38,003 nucleotides of DNA from Symbiodinium natans (lineage: Eukaryota > Sar > Dinophyceae > Suessiales > Symbiodiniaceae), in the NCBI GenBank assembly GCA_905221605.1, contig CAJNDS010001054.1:1-38003 (forward strand), given 5' to 3'. The notes under the pieces were generated by a model. That model saw only the letters and a list, made by a program, of their open reading frames with translations. It searched no databases and was not told where the DNA came from. The position numbers and the translations under genes are program-made. The number at the start of each line of letters is the position of its first letter. Position 1 is the stretch's first letter. This document shows positions 25,941-35,800 of the stretch, in pieces.

Positions 25941-26257
25941 AGGGTTTAGGGTTTAGGGTTTAGGCTTTAGGGTTTCTCCAAACCTTTCTCTCATAAGGTG
26001 CCATAAAGGCAAGCCCATCCGGCGGTTTAGGGATAGAGAGTCGGGGTTGGGTGTGAAGCTTTTGGGTTGAGAGTATATAGGCGTTTAAGGATGTAAGGTA
26101 CTCGGGGCGAAAGGCCTCAGACGTGACACCACGCCTGCAAACAAGGATTCTATGCATCTATACATGTATATGTATATGTATATACATATGAATATTCAGA
26201 CATTCCAAAGAACTGAACCCTTGCGTTCATGTCGTCGATCATGGCCTGGCCGAAAGC

Positions 26258-26285
26258 ACCCCCCCCCCCCCCCCCCCCCCGCCCC
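26258..26285. repeat. Poly-C tract
   Basis: A run of about 22 C, then GCCCC. Homopolymer of uncertain true length. Confidence 0.9.
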
Positions 26286-26792
26286 TTTCAAAACCCCAAA
26301 ACCCCAGAACCCCAATCCCGAAACCCCAAACCCGGAGCTTGTCAACCCCAAACCCGGAGCTCCAGACTTTCCTCAGCTCCTCAAGATGCACGCATCAGGA
26401 GACTCTATGGCAGCTCCCACTAGATAGCAATTGAGGACCCTTATGAGATTGAAGGCACATTCCTTAAGATTCAAGGTTATTAGGCGGCTCTCTGGGTGTA
26501 TCATGAAATGAAGATCTGTGACGGGATGTAGAGCTACTGGATTGTCAGCTAGGGTTTCCCAGTGTTTCGGATTGCAAGCCCCAGAGCAAACAGCGCAGTC
26601 TGAGCTTCTGGCCATCGCACGACTTCGATCTTGTCTGTCCTGCTGCAAAGCAGGAAAGCAAGCTCCACACCCTGAACCCTGAAGCAACCTCTCATAGTTA
26701 GGAGTTCGGGAAGACCTATCTAATCCGGTAAAAGGCTGTAGAGGGGGATGTAAGGCACCTACTTCCCCAAAATCCCACGACGACTTTGCGGG

Positions 26793-26888
26793 GGTTTCCC
26801 AAAATAGGTGTGCCCTTTTTTTGGGACCCCATTCAGGGGATTGTGCACTATGTGCGGTGTAAAAGGAGTATCCCTATTTTGGGAAATA
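26793..26888. mobile_element. Inverted-repeat miniature element
   Basis: TTTCCCAAAATAGG (26795-26808) and its exact complement (26873-26886) bound about 92 bp. Extended outer bases (GGG.TTTCCC and GGGAAATACCC) are near-complementary. No target duplication and no second copy seen. Confidence 0.6.
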
Positions 26889-27279
26889 CCCTTGTAAGCA
26901 ACAACAAGAACCAAACTTCAAAGGACTATTTCTTGGCGGCTTCGAAGCCTCCAAGCCGAAAAACCATGAAGGGAACTTCGGCGGGAGGGTTAGGGAGTAG
27001 GGTTTAGGGTTTGATGAGTTTTCACGCTAGACTTCTAGTGAATCAAAGCTTCGCCATTTTGTGCTCCCCCACAGTAGGGTCCCTCTCTCTAGCGCAAGAC
27101 CCGTCGTCTCTTTCGGGGCAGCAAAAACAAACCGGCCAACTATGTAGGGTTTCTGAGGTTTAGGGCTTGGAGGGTTTAGGGTTTATTAGGGCACCCCGAT
27201 AAAAAAGTCAACCCTAAACCCTCAACCATAGTTTAGGGTTCAGGGTGTACAAAAACCCCCTCCCAAGAACCCCTAGCAG

Positions 27280-27337
27280 CTCCTGCTCTTGGCTCTTGGC
27301 CTGTTCTTCCAGCTTGACCAGGACTTTACCGATCTGC
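27280..27337 (-). CDS. Exon-like fragment, coiled coil
   Basis: The minus strand reads IGKVLVKLEEQAKSQEQELL, a textbook coiled-coil pattern, after an AG acceptor. Belongs with the other helical islands at 21878, 23050, 25812, 27893 and 28092. Confidence 0.48.
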
Positions 27338-27892
27338 GGCGGCGCGAGGTTTAGGGTTTGGGGTTAACCCTGAACCCGAAAAACGTTGAAGGGTTTGGGG
27401 CCGTTTGGGGGCCGAAAACGCGAAAGTCTGACTCAGGATTTGCCGGGATTCGGAGGGTGCTTGTTTTGGCCCGGCTTTGTGGGAACCTCTACATTCCCAA
27501 CAACGTCCGACTTTCAGTTGACCTTGCCGAAAATCACGGCAACGTCGGAGCTCCACCCTGAATCTCAACTTCCAGATCCCAGCCCCATGATGTCGAGGAT
27601 GTAAAACTTGCAAAAAACCCGACTCCCTAAACCCGCCCGAAACCCCAAACCCTCTCTTTTCCCTAAAGCCATCAGGCCCCGAAAGCCACACAACCGGATT
27701 CGCGCTTGAGACCTCGGAGTATTAAAAAAAACCAACGCCCAATCCTGTACGGAGTTAAGGCTTAGGGTTTCGGTTGTATGGGTTTACTAGTTCATGGTTG
27801 GGATAGTATTACAAATCTAAATTGTTATTCCTTATCGGGTTTAAGTACCCTTAAACATGTACAATGTGACCCAACTATGACAAAGTTTAGGG

Positions 27893-27990
27893 TTCACGAA
27901 GCTGTCCCCTGCCTGTGTCTTTAGGGAAGCGACATCGTCGCGGACTGCCGCAACCTCCTTCTGCACCTCAGGCACATCGGCTACCAAAAC
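27893..27990 (-). CDS. Exon-like fragment, coiled coil
   Basis: The minus strand reads VADVPEVQKEVAAVRDDVAS and then LKTQAGDSF. Strong heptad spacing (V/L every three or four residues) and alternating charge. Likely the same gene as neighbouring helical exons. Confidence 0.5.
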
Positions 27991-28091
27991 TCATCCTAAC
28001 AAATCCTGAGCCCCCAGCAATCGAAACTCCAAAGCCCTAAAGCCCTAAAGCCCTAAAGCCCTCAAACCCCAGAACCCTAAAACCCTAAACT

Positions 28092-28180
28092 CCCCGACTG
28101 TGAAGTCCGTAATTCTGGCCAAGCATCCTCCTTGACCGCAGCCTGTGAGCTGCGAGCCAACTCATGGATCCTTGGAGTCT
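28092..28180 (-). CDS. Exon-like fragment, helical
   Basis: The minus strand reads IHELARSSQAAVKEDAWPEL and then RTSQSGS. Charged and helical; family unknown. Confidence 0.42.
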
Positions 28181-28258
28181 GCTGTTTTTTTGAAATCAAT
28201 CTTACGAACGGCTTGCGCTTCGAACTGCGACGATTGTAGAACCCAAAGGCCCTAAGCC

Positions 28259-28360
28259 TTGGGATGTTCCCCCTTATACTACCAGTCCTAATAGGGATTC
28301 TAATCAGGCGTACTATAATGCCTCTTGAGGGACTGATAGTAAAAAGGGGGAACAACCCAA
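28259..28360. mobile_element. hAT-like MITE, family T, copy 3
   Basis: Terminal inverted repeats TTGGGATGTTCCCCC (28259-28273) and GGGGGAACAACCCAA (28346-28360), one mismatch. Perfect 8-bp target duplication CCTAAGCC at 28251-28258 and 28361-28368. 102 bp, non-coding; an inner ACTACCAGTCCTAATAGGGATT word links it to the other copies. Confidence 0.9.
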
Positions 28361-28770
28361 CCTAAGCCCACTGCTGCTGAACCTTAGGCTGAAGATCTTC
28401 AGGACCATCTGGTAGCCACAAGGGCGAAGTCCAAAGGGGCACTTCGGGGCTTGGCAAAACAATCAATTTAGTTGCTTCGTGTGCCAATGTTCGGTTCGGG
28501 GTACTTGAGAAGTTCATGGCATAAGCTGAGGTGCCAGAAAAAGGAGCTCTGATGGGGGGGTGGGGGGGTGGGGTTTAGGGCTTACACCTTAAAACTCTTT
28601 GAAGCCCAGACCCTAAACTCTAACCCTCAACTCTAACAGCCAAGTCCAGGAGTCTCTTTAACTTCTTTTCTTTGGCTGGCAGAATCCTGCGCAGTCAGGT
28701 GTGGGACCCCCCGAAAGCTCGCGGCTCAGGGTCAGGTCGCGTTTGGATACAGCCAACGAAAACTCAAAAA

Positions 28771-28812
28771 ACACACACACACGCGCGCGCGCGCACACAC
28801 ACACACACACGC
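28771..28812. repeat. CA / CG / CA alternating tract
   Basis: About 42 bp of strictly alternating purine-pyrimidine, (CA)n then (CG)n then (CA)n, a sequence class able to adopt Z-DNA. Minus-strand Cys/Val/Arg open frames here are artefacts. Confidence 0.9.
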
Positions 28813-28894
28813 CATTCCCAAAAACAATCAGCTTACTAATTGCTTCGTAATAGGGAATCAGGGGAATAAGGTGCCTAAGTCCCTGATTCCCCAT

Positions 28895-29990
28895 CAGTGA
28901 GTTTTATGGCTTACAGGATCGAGATTTTCGAGGCCCACCGAGGCGAGCAACGAGCACCACAAGGCAACGCGACGCCGAGATCTTACATCGCATTATCGAA
29001 TGGTGACTCGGAGGTCTCACACTTCAAACCCTGCAGTTTTAGGGGTTTACTTACTAGTTCTTTGGGACTGCAAAACCCTTCAGGGCAGCGGACTTGGGCC
29101 CGAAAAAACCTGGAGTAAAGAGCCAGGAAGCCTAAGGCTTTCAAGCTGAAGAGCCTAGAGCCATGTCGCTGCGGCAAACTGAACGGGGTTTGGGGTGTCA
29201 GGGCTCGCAGGGGTCGTGGGTTTGTGATGGTTTACAGGGCGCTTGTATGGTTCGGAGGGCTTACAGTATCGGGCTAATTGGGTTTGAGCCAAGCTCATGG
29301 GTTCCAGGCATTGAAACAGTTCAACACATAAAGTTGAAGTTGCAAACGCTGAGCCCTGAATCCATCCACGGCTATCCGCCTCGGACTCTCGTCCCTAGGC
29401 CGGCAGAGCCCTGCCTTGGCAGAGAGCTCTGCTTTCTGTATCACCTCGTTCCGGACGCCCAAGATCTTGTGCTTCCTTGAGCTGGGCAAGCTCTCGGGCA
29501 AAAAGGGGCCGCAGACCGAACCCCCAATCATCCGTTCTGCCCGGAGCACTACGACTTCTTCTTCGGGTCCACTCCAAAAAAATGCAAGTTTGATGGCCGC
29601 CCAAAAAGTAACCTGAGCCAGGACCCAGCAAAAACACACGTACATAGGAGAGCCCGAAACGCCCAACCCCAAACCCCTGGCCCGAAGTCCCAGGGATTTG
29701 GATGTAGGCAATTGCTCTCATGTGGCGCGCCCCTAATTCTGGGCAGCTAAGGTCGCGACACGTCAAACAATCCAAACCTCGGCATCAGGACACAAGGGCG
29801 CACCAAATGGCTCAGGCTTTAGGGTCAGGGCCGAGGGTTTTTTGCTTAGGGTTTAAGGAAGAACTCCAGATACTCCAGATGCTGCACATGTGCATGCTCG
29901 ATATTAGGAGGAACATAAGGTCAAGGCTTGCCCCCGCACCTTAACCCGAAACCACCAAGCCCAAAAACCCCAGCCCTACACCCGAAAGCC
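28895..29990. other. No exon assigned with confidence
   Basis: The best candidate is 29410-29560, where two minus-strand frames are open (one with LFARELAQLKEAQDLG, the other with ILGVRNEVIQKAELSAKAGL). Either could be a helical exon, but the frame cannot be chosen by eye. Confidence 0.3.
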
Positions 29991-30001
29991 CCCCAATGGT
30001 C

Positions 30002-30080
30002 TCAGGTCCCAACACCTTCGCTTCGCTACTTATGGTGACCACTGCTTCCGCCATGTGGCCGGCCTGTGCGGCTTCCCATT
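30002..30080 (-). CDS. Exon-like fragment, helical
   Basis: The minus strand reads EWEAAQAGHMAEAVVTISSE and then AKVLGPE in a GC-rich island. Helical, unassigned. Confidence 0.42.
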
Positions 30081-30081
30081 C

Positions 30082-30231
30082 CCTTGAAGGTTTAGGGTGG
30101 CTCAAGAGGAACCTAGGAATAAAGAGGGCCCCTTGAAGGTTTAGGATGACTCAAGAGTATCCTAGGAATAAAGAGGGTACCTTGAAGAAGGTTCAGAGTG
30201 ACTCAAGAGTAGCCTAGGAGTAAGGAGGGTG
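30082..30231. repeat. Three tandem copies of a 48-52-bp unit
   Basis: CCTTGAAGGTTTAGG..G.CTCAAGAG...CCTAGGAATAAAGAGGG occurs three times (about 30082-30130, 30131-30178 and 30179-30231), with 10-15% differences and a 3-bp expansion in the third. Confidence 0.85.
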
Positions 30232-30504
30232 CCATTTTTGGTCCAAAAAAAGGGGTTGGTAAGGGAACCTAACGAACGGGAACGAGAGCCTACTCTGGGT
30301 CCAACGGCAGCCCAATGCCTCTCTCACAAGGGAATATTTTACCATATCCCATATAATACAGGTTAAGGGGAAAGATGCATTTTCAGCCACAATGTGTGGC
30401 TATTGGGGCTTAGGGCTTGCAAGTTGAAATGGGATTCTTCACGAACTCAGGCGTCTTCTTTAAGTGGTTTCGGAATCTGTGTTAGGATTTGTAGAGATTA
30501 GGCG

Positions 30505-30575
30505 CAACCTCGCCTCATGAGCCGCGACCCAGCGAATTCAAAGTTCAGCTTCCATGCTAGACAAGAGCCGTCATA
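30505..30575 (-). CDS. Exon-like fragment, unknown protein
   Basis: The minus strand reads CLAWKLNFEFAGSRLMRRG. Short; could be a membrane-proximal or beta segment. Confidence 0.3.
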
Positions 30576-30767
30576 CCCTTAACCGTATATTTTCCTATAT
30601 CCTAAACATCTGAACCCTAAAGCCCTTGAAACCTTGAAGCCTGAAAGCCTTTAAACCGGAAGACCTCTCATGCCTCAGAGCCCTACAAGCCTTAACTGCC
30701 TCAAACCCTACGGTAAAGCCCCAAGTGCCAAAGGAAACCAGCTTAGGGTTTGGGGTTCAAGAGGTTT

Positions 30768-30848
30768 GCGGCTGAACTCTGACCGGTAGTATGCGGCCTG
30801 CACACGGCCGCTGAACGAAGGCTCCTCACGGCCCGGGTTCGAAGTTCG
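30768..30848 (-). CDS. Exon-like fragment, unknown protein
   Basis: The minus strand reads TSNPGREEPSFSGRVQAAYY and then RSEFSR. Charged and exon-like; unassigned. Confidence 0.38.
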
Positions 30849-31466
30849 AAGGCTCCGGGGCGGTTTAGGATTTGGAGCAGTTATGCCCCTTCCATATACC
30901 TTATAGAACTAAAGCGCCCATGCTTGAGAACCCTGGTGTAAAGGGACGAACCGAGATTCGGGATGTAAGTCTTCAGGGTGCTGCTGAGGGCTTGAAGGTT
31001 CAGGCTACGGGGGTAGGGTTTGGGATTTGGGGGGGTGGGCCTTGGGTTTGAAGCGTTAGGGCTTCGGGGTTTAGGGCTTCAGGATGGTAGTCTTCAGGAC
31101 TTTAGGCTTGTAAGGCTTTAACACTTCCACGCTTCTAGGCCCTGGCTCACAGGAGTTCACGCAGGGCCGGTCCAGGCCCGGCATGGGATTTCGGAAGCCG
31201 AATGCAGGGGGGGGGAGTTGATTAGAATGGGAAACGCTGGGAAGTTTGCAACTGCATAAGGCAGGATCATAAGGGGATAGCGATGGTACTTAGGCTGATG
31301 TGGTTGGCATGTGGGCGGAGTTGGTTGCAATTTGTTTTGTACTACCAGGGCTGCCTTTGTTTTAACTCAAACCCTACTAAACCTGAAACTGCAGCTCAGC
31401 CGCCCAAAGCCTCTTTTGCAAAGCATCCGCAACTCACAAGAGGTCCCCCCCTCCCCCCCCCCCCCA

Positions 31467-31556
31467 TCCTTGTTCATGCGGTCGTACAGCTTCAGAATCT
31501 CTGTCTTCTTGGCCGGCCGCTCCAGGCTCAGCAGAAGCGAGCTCACCTCATGGGCT
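31467..31556 (-). CDS. Exon-like fragment, helical
   Basis: The minus strand reads HEVSSLLLSLERPAKKTEIL and then KLYDRMNKDG, a well-formed amphipathic segment ending just before a poly-C/poly-G tract. It lies about 1.2 kb downstream of the last channel exon on the same strand and might encode part of the channel's cytoplasmic C-terminus; this is unproven. Confidence 0.48.
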
Positions 31557-31732
31557 CGGGGAAGGGGATCCAGGGGGATCCCCTGGACCCTGTCTATGTT
31601 GCCCTATACTCCGCTGTTCCTGCAAACCCTTTCAACAAGTGAGAGCTCACCCTCAAAAGAGAGTAGGATTGCTGCATCAACCCTCTATAGCAGGTGACAC
31701 AGAAGCATATACACGCGCATGTCAATATGAAT

Positions 31733-31812
31733 ACAAACAAAACAAAATAAAAAACACAACAAATTAAAATAGAAATAAACGGATACAGAAATACAAAGCA
31801 ATAATAACCATG
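31733..31812. repeat. A-rich low-complexity tract
   Basis: About 80 bp of AAACA/AAATA words, very AT-rich compared with its surroundings. Confidence 0.7.
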
Positions 31813-32099
31813 ATATATATGTGTATATACATATTATATGAGAGGGTTTGGGATTCACGATTATAGTATCTAGGGTTTATCGCAAATCGGACACAGATTT
31901 TTGCATGCCCATGTATGCACCACATATACAAACACATACACACACATGTATATGCATATGCCCAGGAGATAGAAACATCTGAGCTGCCGAGAAGCGGAGG
32001 GCTCTGAAAGAGCTCTTTCCAGCTCTTCGCGACTGATGCACCCAGGAAGACTCCTTTACGGGTTTCAAGGGTCCAGGTCCTTCACTATACGCCCTCAAC

Positions 32100-32177
32100 T
32101 TGGGATGTGCTCCCTTTATGCTAGCAGTCCTTAATGGGAATTAGAATACCCCCTATTATACTAACAGTCCCTCCCAA
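32100..32177. mobile_element. hAT-like MITE, family T, copy 4 (internally deleted)
   Basis: The left end TTGGGATGTGCTCCCTTTATG and the core GCAGTCCTTAATGGG match the family. The right terminal repeat has lost its GGGGAACAT part, leaving only TCCCAA. The flanks CCCTCAAC (32092-32099) and CCCTGAAC (32178-32185) match at 7 of 8 positions, fitting an aged 8-bp target duplication. Confidence 0.72.
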
Positions 32178-32805
32178 CCCTGAACTCTCAAGAGCCCAAA
32201 AACCCAAAAACCCCAAAGGGTCTGCGAACACTGGGGTGCCCTGAGGCGAGTTTGGATCTTCGGAACTTTCGTTTGAAGGCGATTGAGACTTTTGTTGTTG
32301 GTTGAGGGTTTCGGGTTTCGGGTTCAGGGCAATGCAGGATTTGAGGATTTTGAGGTCAGGATTGGAGATGTTAGATTTTGAGACTTATGCGTTCTCCATG
32401 CTTTCTTTGGCTTCCTTTCTGGAAGCGCGACAGCACTCCAGGCACAGTTCTGAAGTCTGCTCCCTGTGCCCTACTCCCCATGCCCTAAAACAACCTCGGG
32501 GACGACAAAGGGACACCCCTTTGAAGCACGGACAACAGAAGCCCTAAACCCTAAACCCTGAAACCCTAAATCCTAATCCCATCGACAGGTTGGAGAGCTT
32601 TGCCTTCCGTATTGAAAGAACCATTCTTCCAGGTGCCGCGTTGCATTTTCACATCCTTGCACAGAGTTTAGAGTTTAGGGTTGAGGGTTGAGGATTTCGT
32701 GTTTATCCTACTTATTCGAGCTTCCTACGAACTTAAAGGGGAACCTGTTTGAGTCATCTAGGGGTTATCCCCCAGAAAAGCTGAAAGGTTACTTATTCGT
32801 CCGAC

Positions 32806-32883
32806 CAAGCGTCGCAAGGCTTTTCCAACTTCTTGGTTTCTCTGCTCTTTTTGCTGGGAAGCCATGAAGGAGTCGCTGATGAC
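32806..32883 (-). CDS. Channel exon after S6
   Basis: Twenty-six codons starting VISDSFMASQQKEQRNQEVG, following the introner-like intron and ending CGC TTG|GTCGGA. Joined to the S6 exon it gives GLITSVISDSF, matching the usual continuation of S6 into a charged cytoplasmic helix. Confidence 0.72.
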
Positions 32884-35800
32884 CTTGGAAGCTCAGTAAC
32901 CATATTGCAGTGAGGGCACCTTTTTTGGGGCTGGCTACTTGAAAAGGGAACCTTGAACCTTAACAAAGGGAAAAGCGTACCACTGGGCTACCAAGTGACG
33001 CTGGTGATGAGGCCAACCACAGCGAAGCAGCAAAGCATCACGTAGACGATGATGAGTGGGACAACAACTGTACTGGGGTAGACGCCGCTAAGAACTGCAG
33101 CAATGTGATCCCACCCTGAGAGCGTCTGGATCGTGAACAAGGTCTGCCTTAGTTGACAAACCAAAGCTTCCGTTTTTGTAGGCAAAATTCGAGCCCTTCT
33201 TGGGTGCCTATGATACGGGGGTTCACACAAGTAGCCAAGAAGGGACTAGAAATCGAGTATGTGGCTCCCAAAGCCATACTTGTATAAGAACCGGTGAGGA
33301 TACCTTTCAACCGTTCCGAGACCGCATGTATGACCAGAGTTCTATCCTTCACGCAATCGGGGGGGACATCCCGGACAAAAAACAACTCCAAACCCCTAGC
33401 CCTAAACCCTAAACCCTAGACCCTAAACCCTAAGCCCTAACCCAAGGCAAACTCCTACGGTGCCCAGGTGCATCGACCGCCCGATGGATCCAAACCAAGC
33501 TTCGATGTCATCGTCAGTCCTGGGTTTGCTCCCCTTTCACGCGCTCTTAAGAGATTTCTTGGGGTTGAGCGGGTAGAGCTGAGGGTTTAGGGTTTGGGGC
33601 TTAGGGTTTAGAAGGTCAGGGTTTAGGGTATGTATGATACCCTTTAACCCAACAAGAGGCAAGCTTAAAACAACTGTCCCAAAGGCGTGCCTAGTTTCTT
33701 GTCTGCCCAAACATTGGACCTGACGCAGCTGAGAGCTTGGACTGGGCGTCGAGAATTAGGTGGGGCAAACCCGGGTCCTTATCGTAAGGGGATCCTACTA
33801 TTTGGGGTTCTATATTCGGGGTCCCTCATTATCGTACCAGATTTGTTCAAGGAGCGGTTTAGGGTCTAAGGTGAAGCTGTTCGTTTCAAACGCCATCAGT
33901 GGTTGTTTCAACCCAAAGCCATTTGTCTGAGGACGAGCGCATTTCCCAGTCTCGTCAATACCTCTTCGTTAACTGAAGAGTAAGACTTCGGGTTTAGGGC
34001 CTGGCGCCGAATTGCACCTCAAACTGCATAGGGATCCTTAATGCGACCGCAGTTCTACTTCGAAATTGAGGGGTTCTTGGGCTGCAGGAACATGAAATGA
34101 CACGCCAAGGCCGAAACCCTAGAATTTAGGGACATAAGCACAGGGCCGGGGGGTGGGAATGACAGGGCCCAAGGACCCATCGCACCAAAGGTGTCTCGTT
34201 TCCAGGCTTAGTTAGGAAGCTTGGTACCAATCCTACACCCCAAGCCCTAAATGTTCTAGGGCTTAGGGTTTTGTGCTTCCGGTTTAGGGTGAAGCCCAAA
34301 ACCCTAAACAAGCCCGAAAGCCAAAGTGACCACTGACATACGGCACATCCAAGAACTTCATTGTCGAAGGTGTAGGAGTGTAGGGAAGCAGAAGCCCTAG
34401 GCCCCAACTGCCCTATATCCCACACCCTACATGCCCTAAACCCTGACCCTAAACCCTTAACCCTAGACCCTAAACCCTAGACCCTAAACTCTAGACCCTA
34501 AACCCTAGACTCTAGACCCTTCGGCTTGAGGCCCAACCTCTGCCCAACCAGCGTCGTGAGGATGATCGCCAAGCTGAAGTTGAGCACCAAGACGACCTCT
34601 GAGGCTTCCGTGAGGTAAGGTTGAAGGCTTAGGGTTTCGGGTTCAGGGCCTAAAGTTTAGGGTTTAGAGTGCTCTAAATCAAGGACGACTTCATAAAGGG
34701 AGGTCCCATGGCGGGGGCACCTTACATGCAAGGCTCCTATGCGGGTTACATAAGTGGCAGATGGCACCCGATATGAGCCTAGATCACAGGTGTGGAGCCC
34801 CCCCTCAAAAGGGCAGCCTTGCAAAAACAAAGGGAACCTAGCTTTTTTGTTGTTGGGGGTGAGGGTTTAGGTACTATACCATAAGCTTGGTCCTCGAAGA
34901 AAGCCCTAATTAAACCCCACACCTCAAACCCTGAGCCCTAAACCCTAAACCCTAAACCCCAAACCCTAACTTCACAGGCGACCCAGAGGTCCGGGAGTCC
35001 CCACGAGCCCAACCAGCAGAACAACGGCGAAGGCTTTCACGACCGCCCGTCCGATGATTCGCAGCGGCTGGCCTCAAAGGGTTGTGGGGGTTGTTAGGGT
35101 TTAGGGTTTAGGGGCGTGGGGGTGTAGGGTACAGGGCTCTAGGGTGTAGGGTCATAGGGCTCAGGGTTCAGGGTTTAAGGTGTCTAGCGGTGCAGGTAGC
35201 TAGGGGAAGGCCAGGCGAGCTGAGACCAGTCGAGTAGACGTGTGGGTTTGGTGGGTGTTGTCAGGGCTTCTAGAGGTGTAACGTAGGGCTTTGGAATCTT
35301 GCAAACTTACTGCTGTTATGAATTACATGTACTTTTAAAGGGAGTTTTGGGGCTTGCATGAGGGCTTCAGGAAATCTTCAAAGACGCTTGGCGGTCCAGG
35401 CAGGCTTTTTCAAGCCCAGCGTTTTGGGCTCAGGAGTCTGGATCCCTCTAAACATGAACCCCGGACATCCCCCCAAACCCTAAGTCCCAAACGGCCCCGA
35501 TAGCTGAGGCTGCGTCACACCTGGAAGAGCTTCAACAGGCGCAGCACGCGCAACAAGCGCAGAAAGGGCAGCACCTAAGGATGCAGAGTGCGCCCCGAAG
35601 CCTACATGTGCATTGAAAACGCTTCAGCAGGGTTTTATGGGGTTCAGGCCTCGTTGTCTTCTGAGAGGTTGGTGTTCTATAAGCTGGGAGCACCAGAGAA
35701 GACGAGCTTTACGGGGTTCAGGATTGTTTCATGTCGGAAGTTAAGCAGGGCCACTTGTGTGCATGTCTGATCAGGGTATAGGGTTTAGGGGGCATTCCCA

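Noticed and set aside
33149-33391. Minus-strand 80-codon frame between the pre-pore and pore exons as an additional channel exon
   Set aside because: The exons on either side join exactly in frame without it, and its composition is not membrane- or loop-like.
34320-34380. Minus-strand FDNEVLGCAVCQWSLWL as an extracellular channel exon
   Set aside because: Position fits between S5 and the pore, but boundaries and phase could not be supported, so it was not listed.
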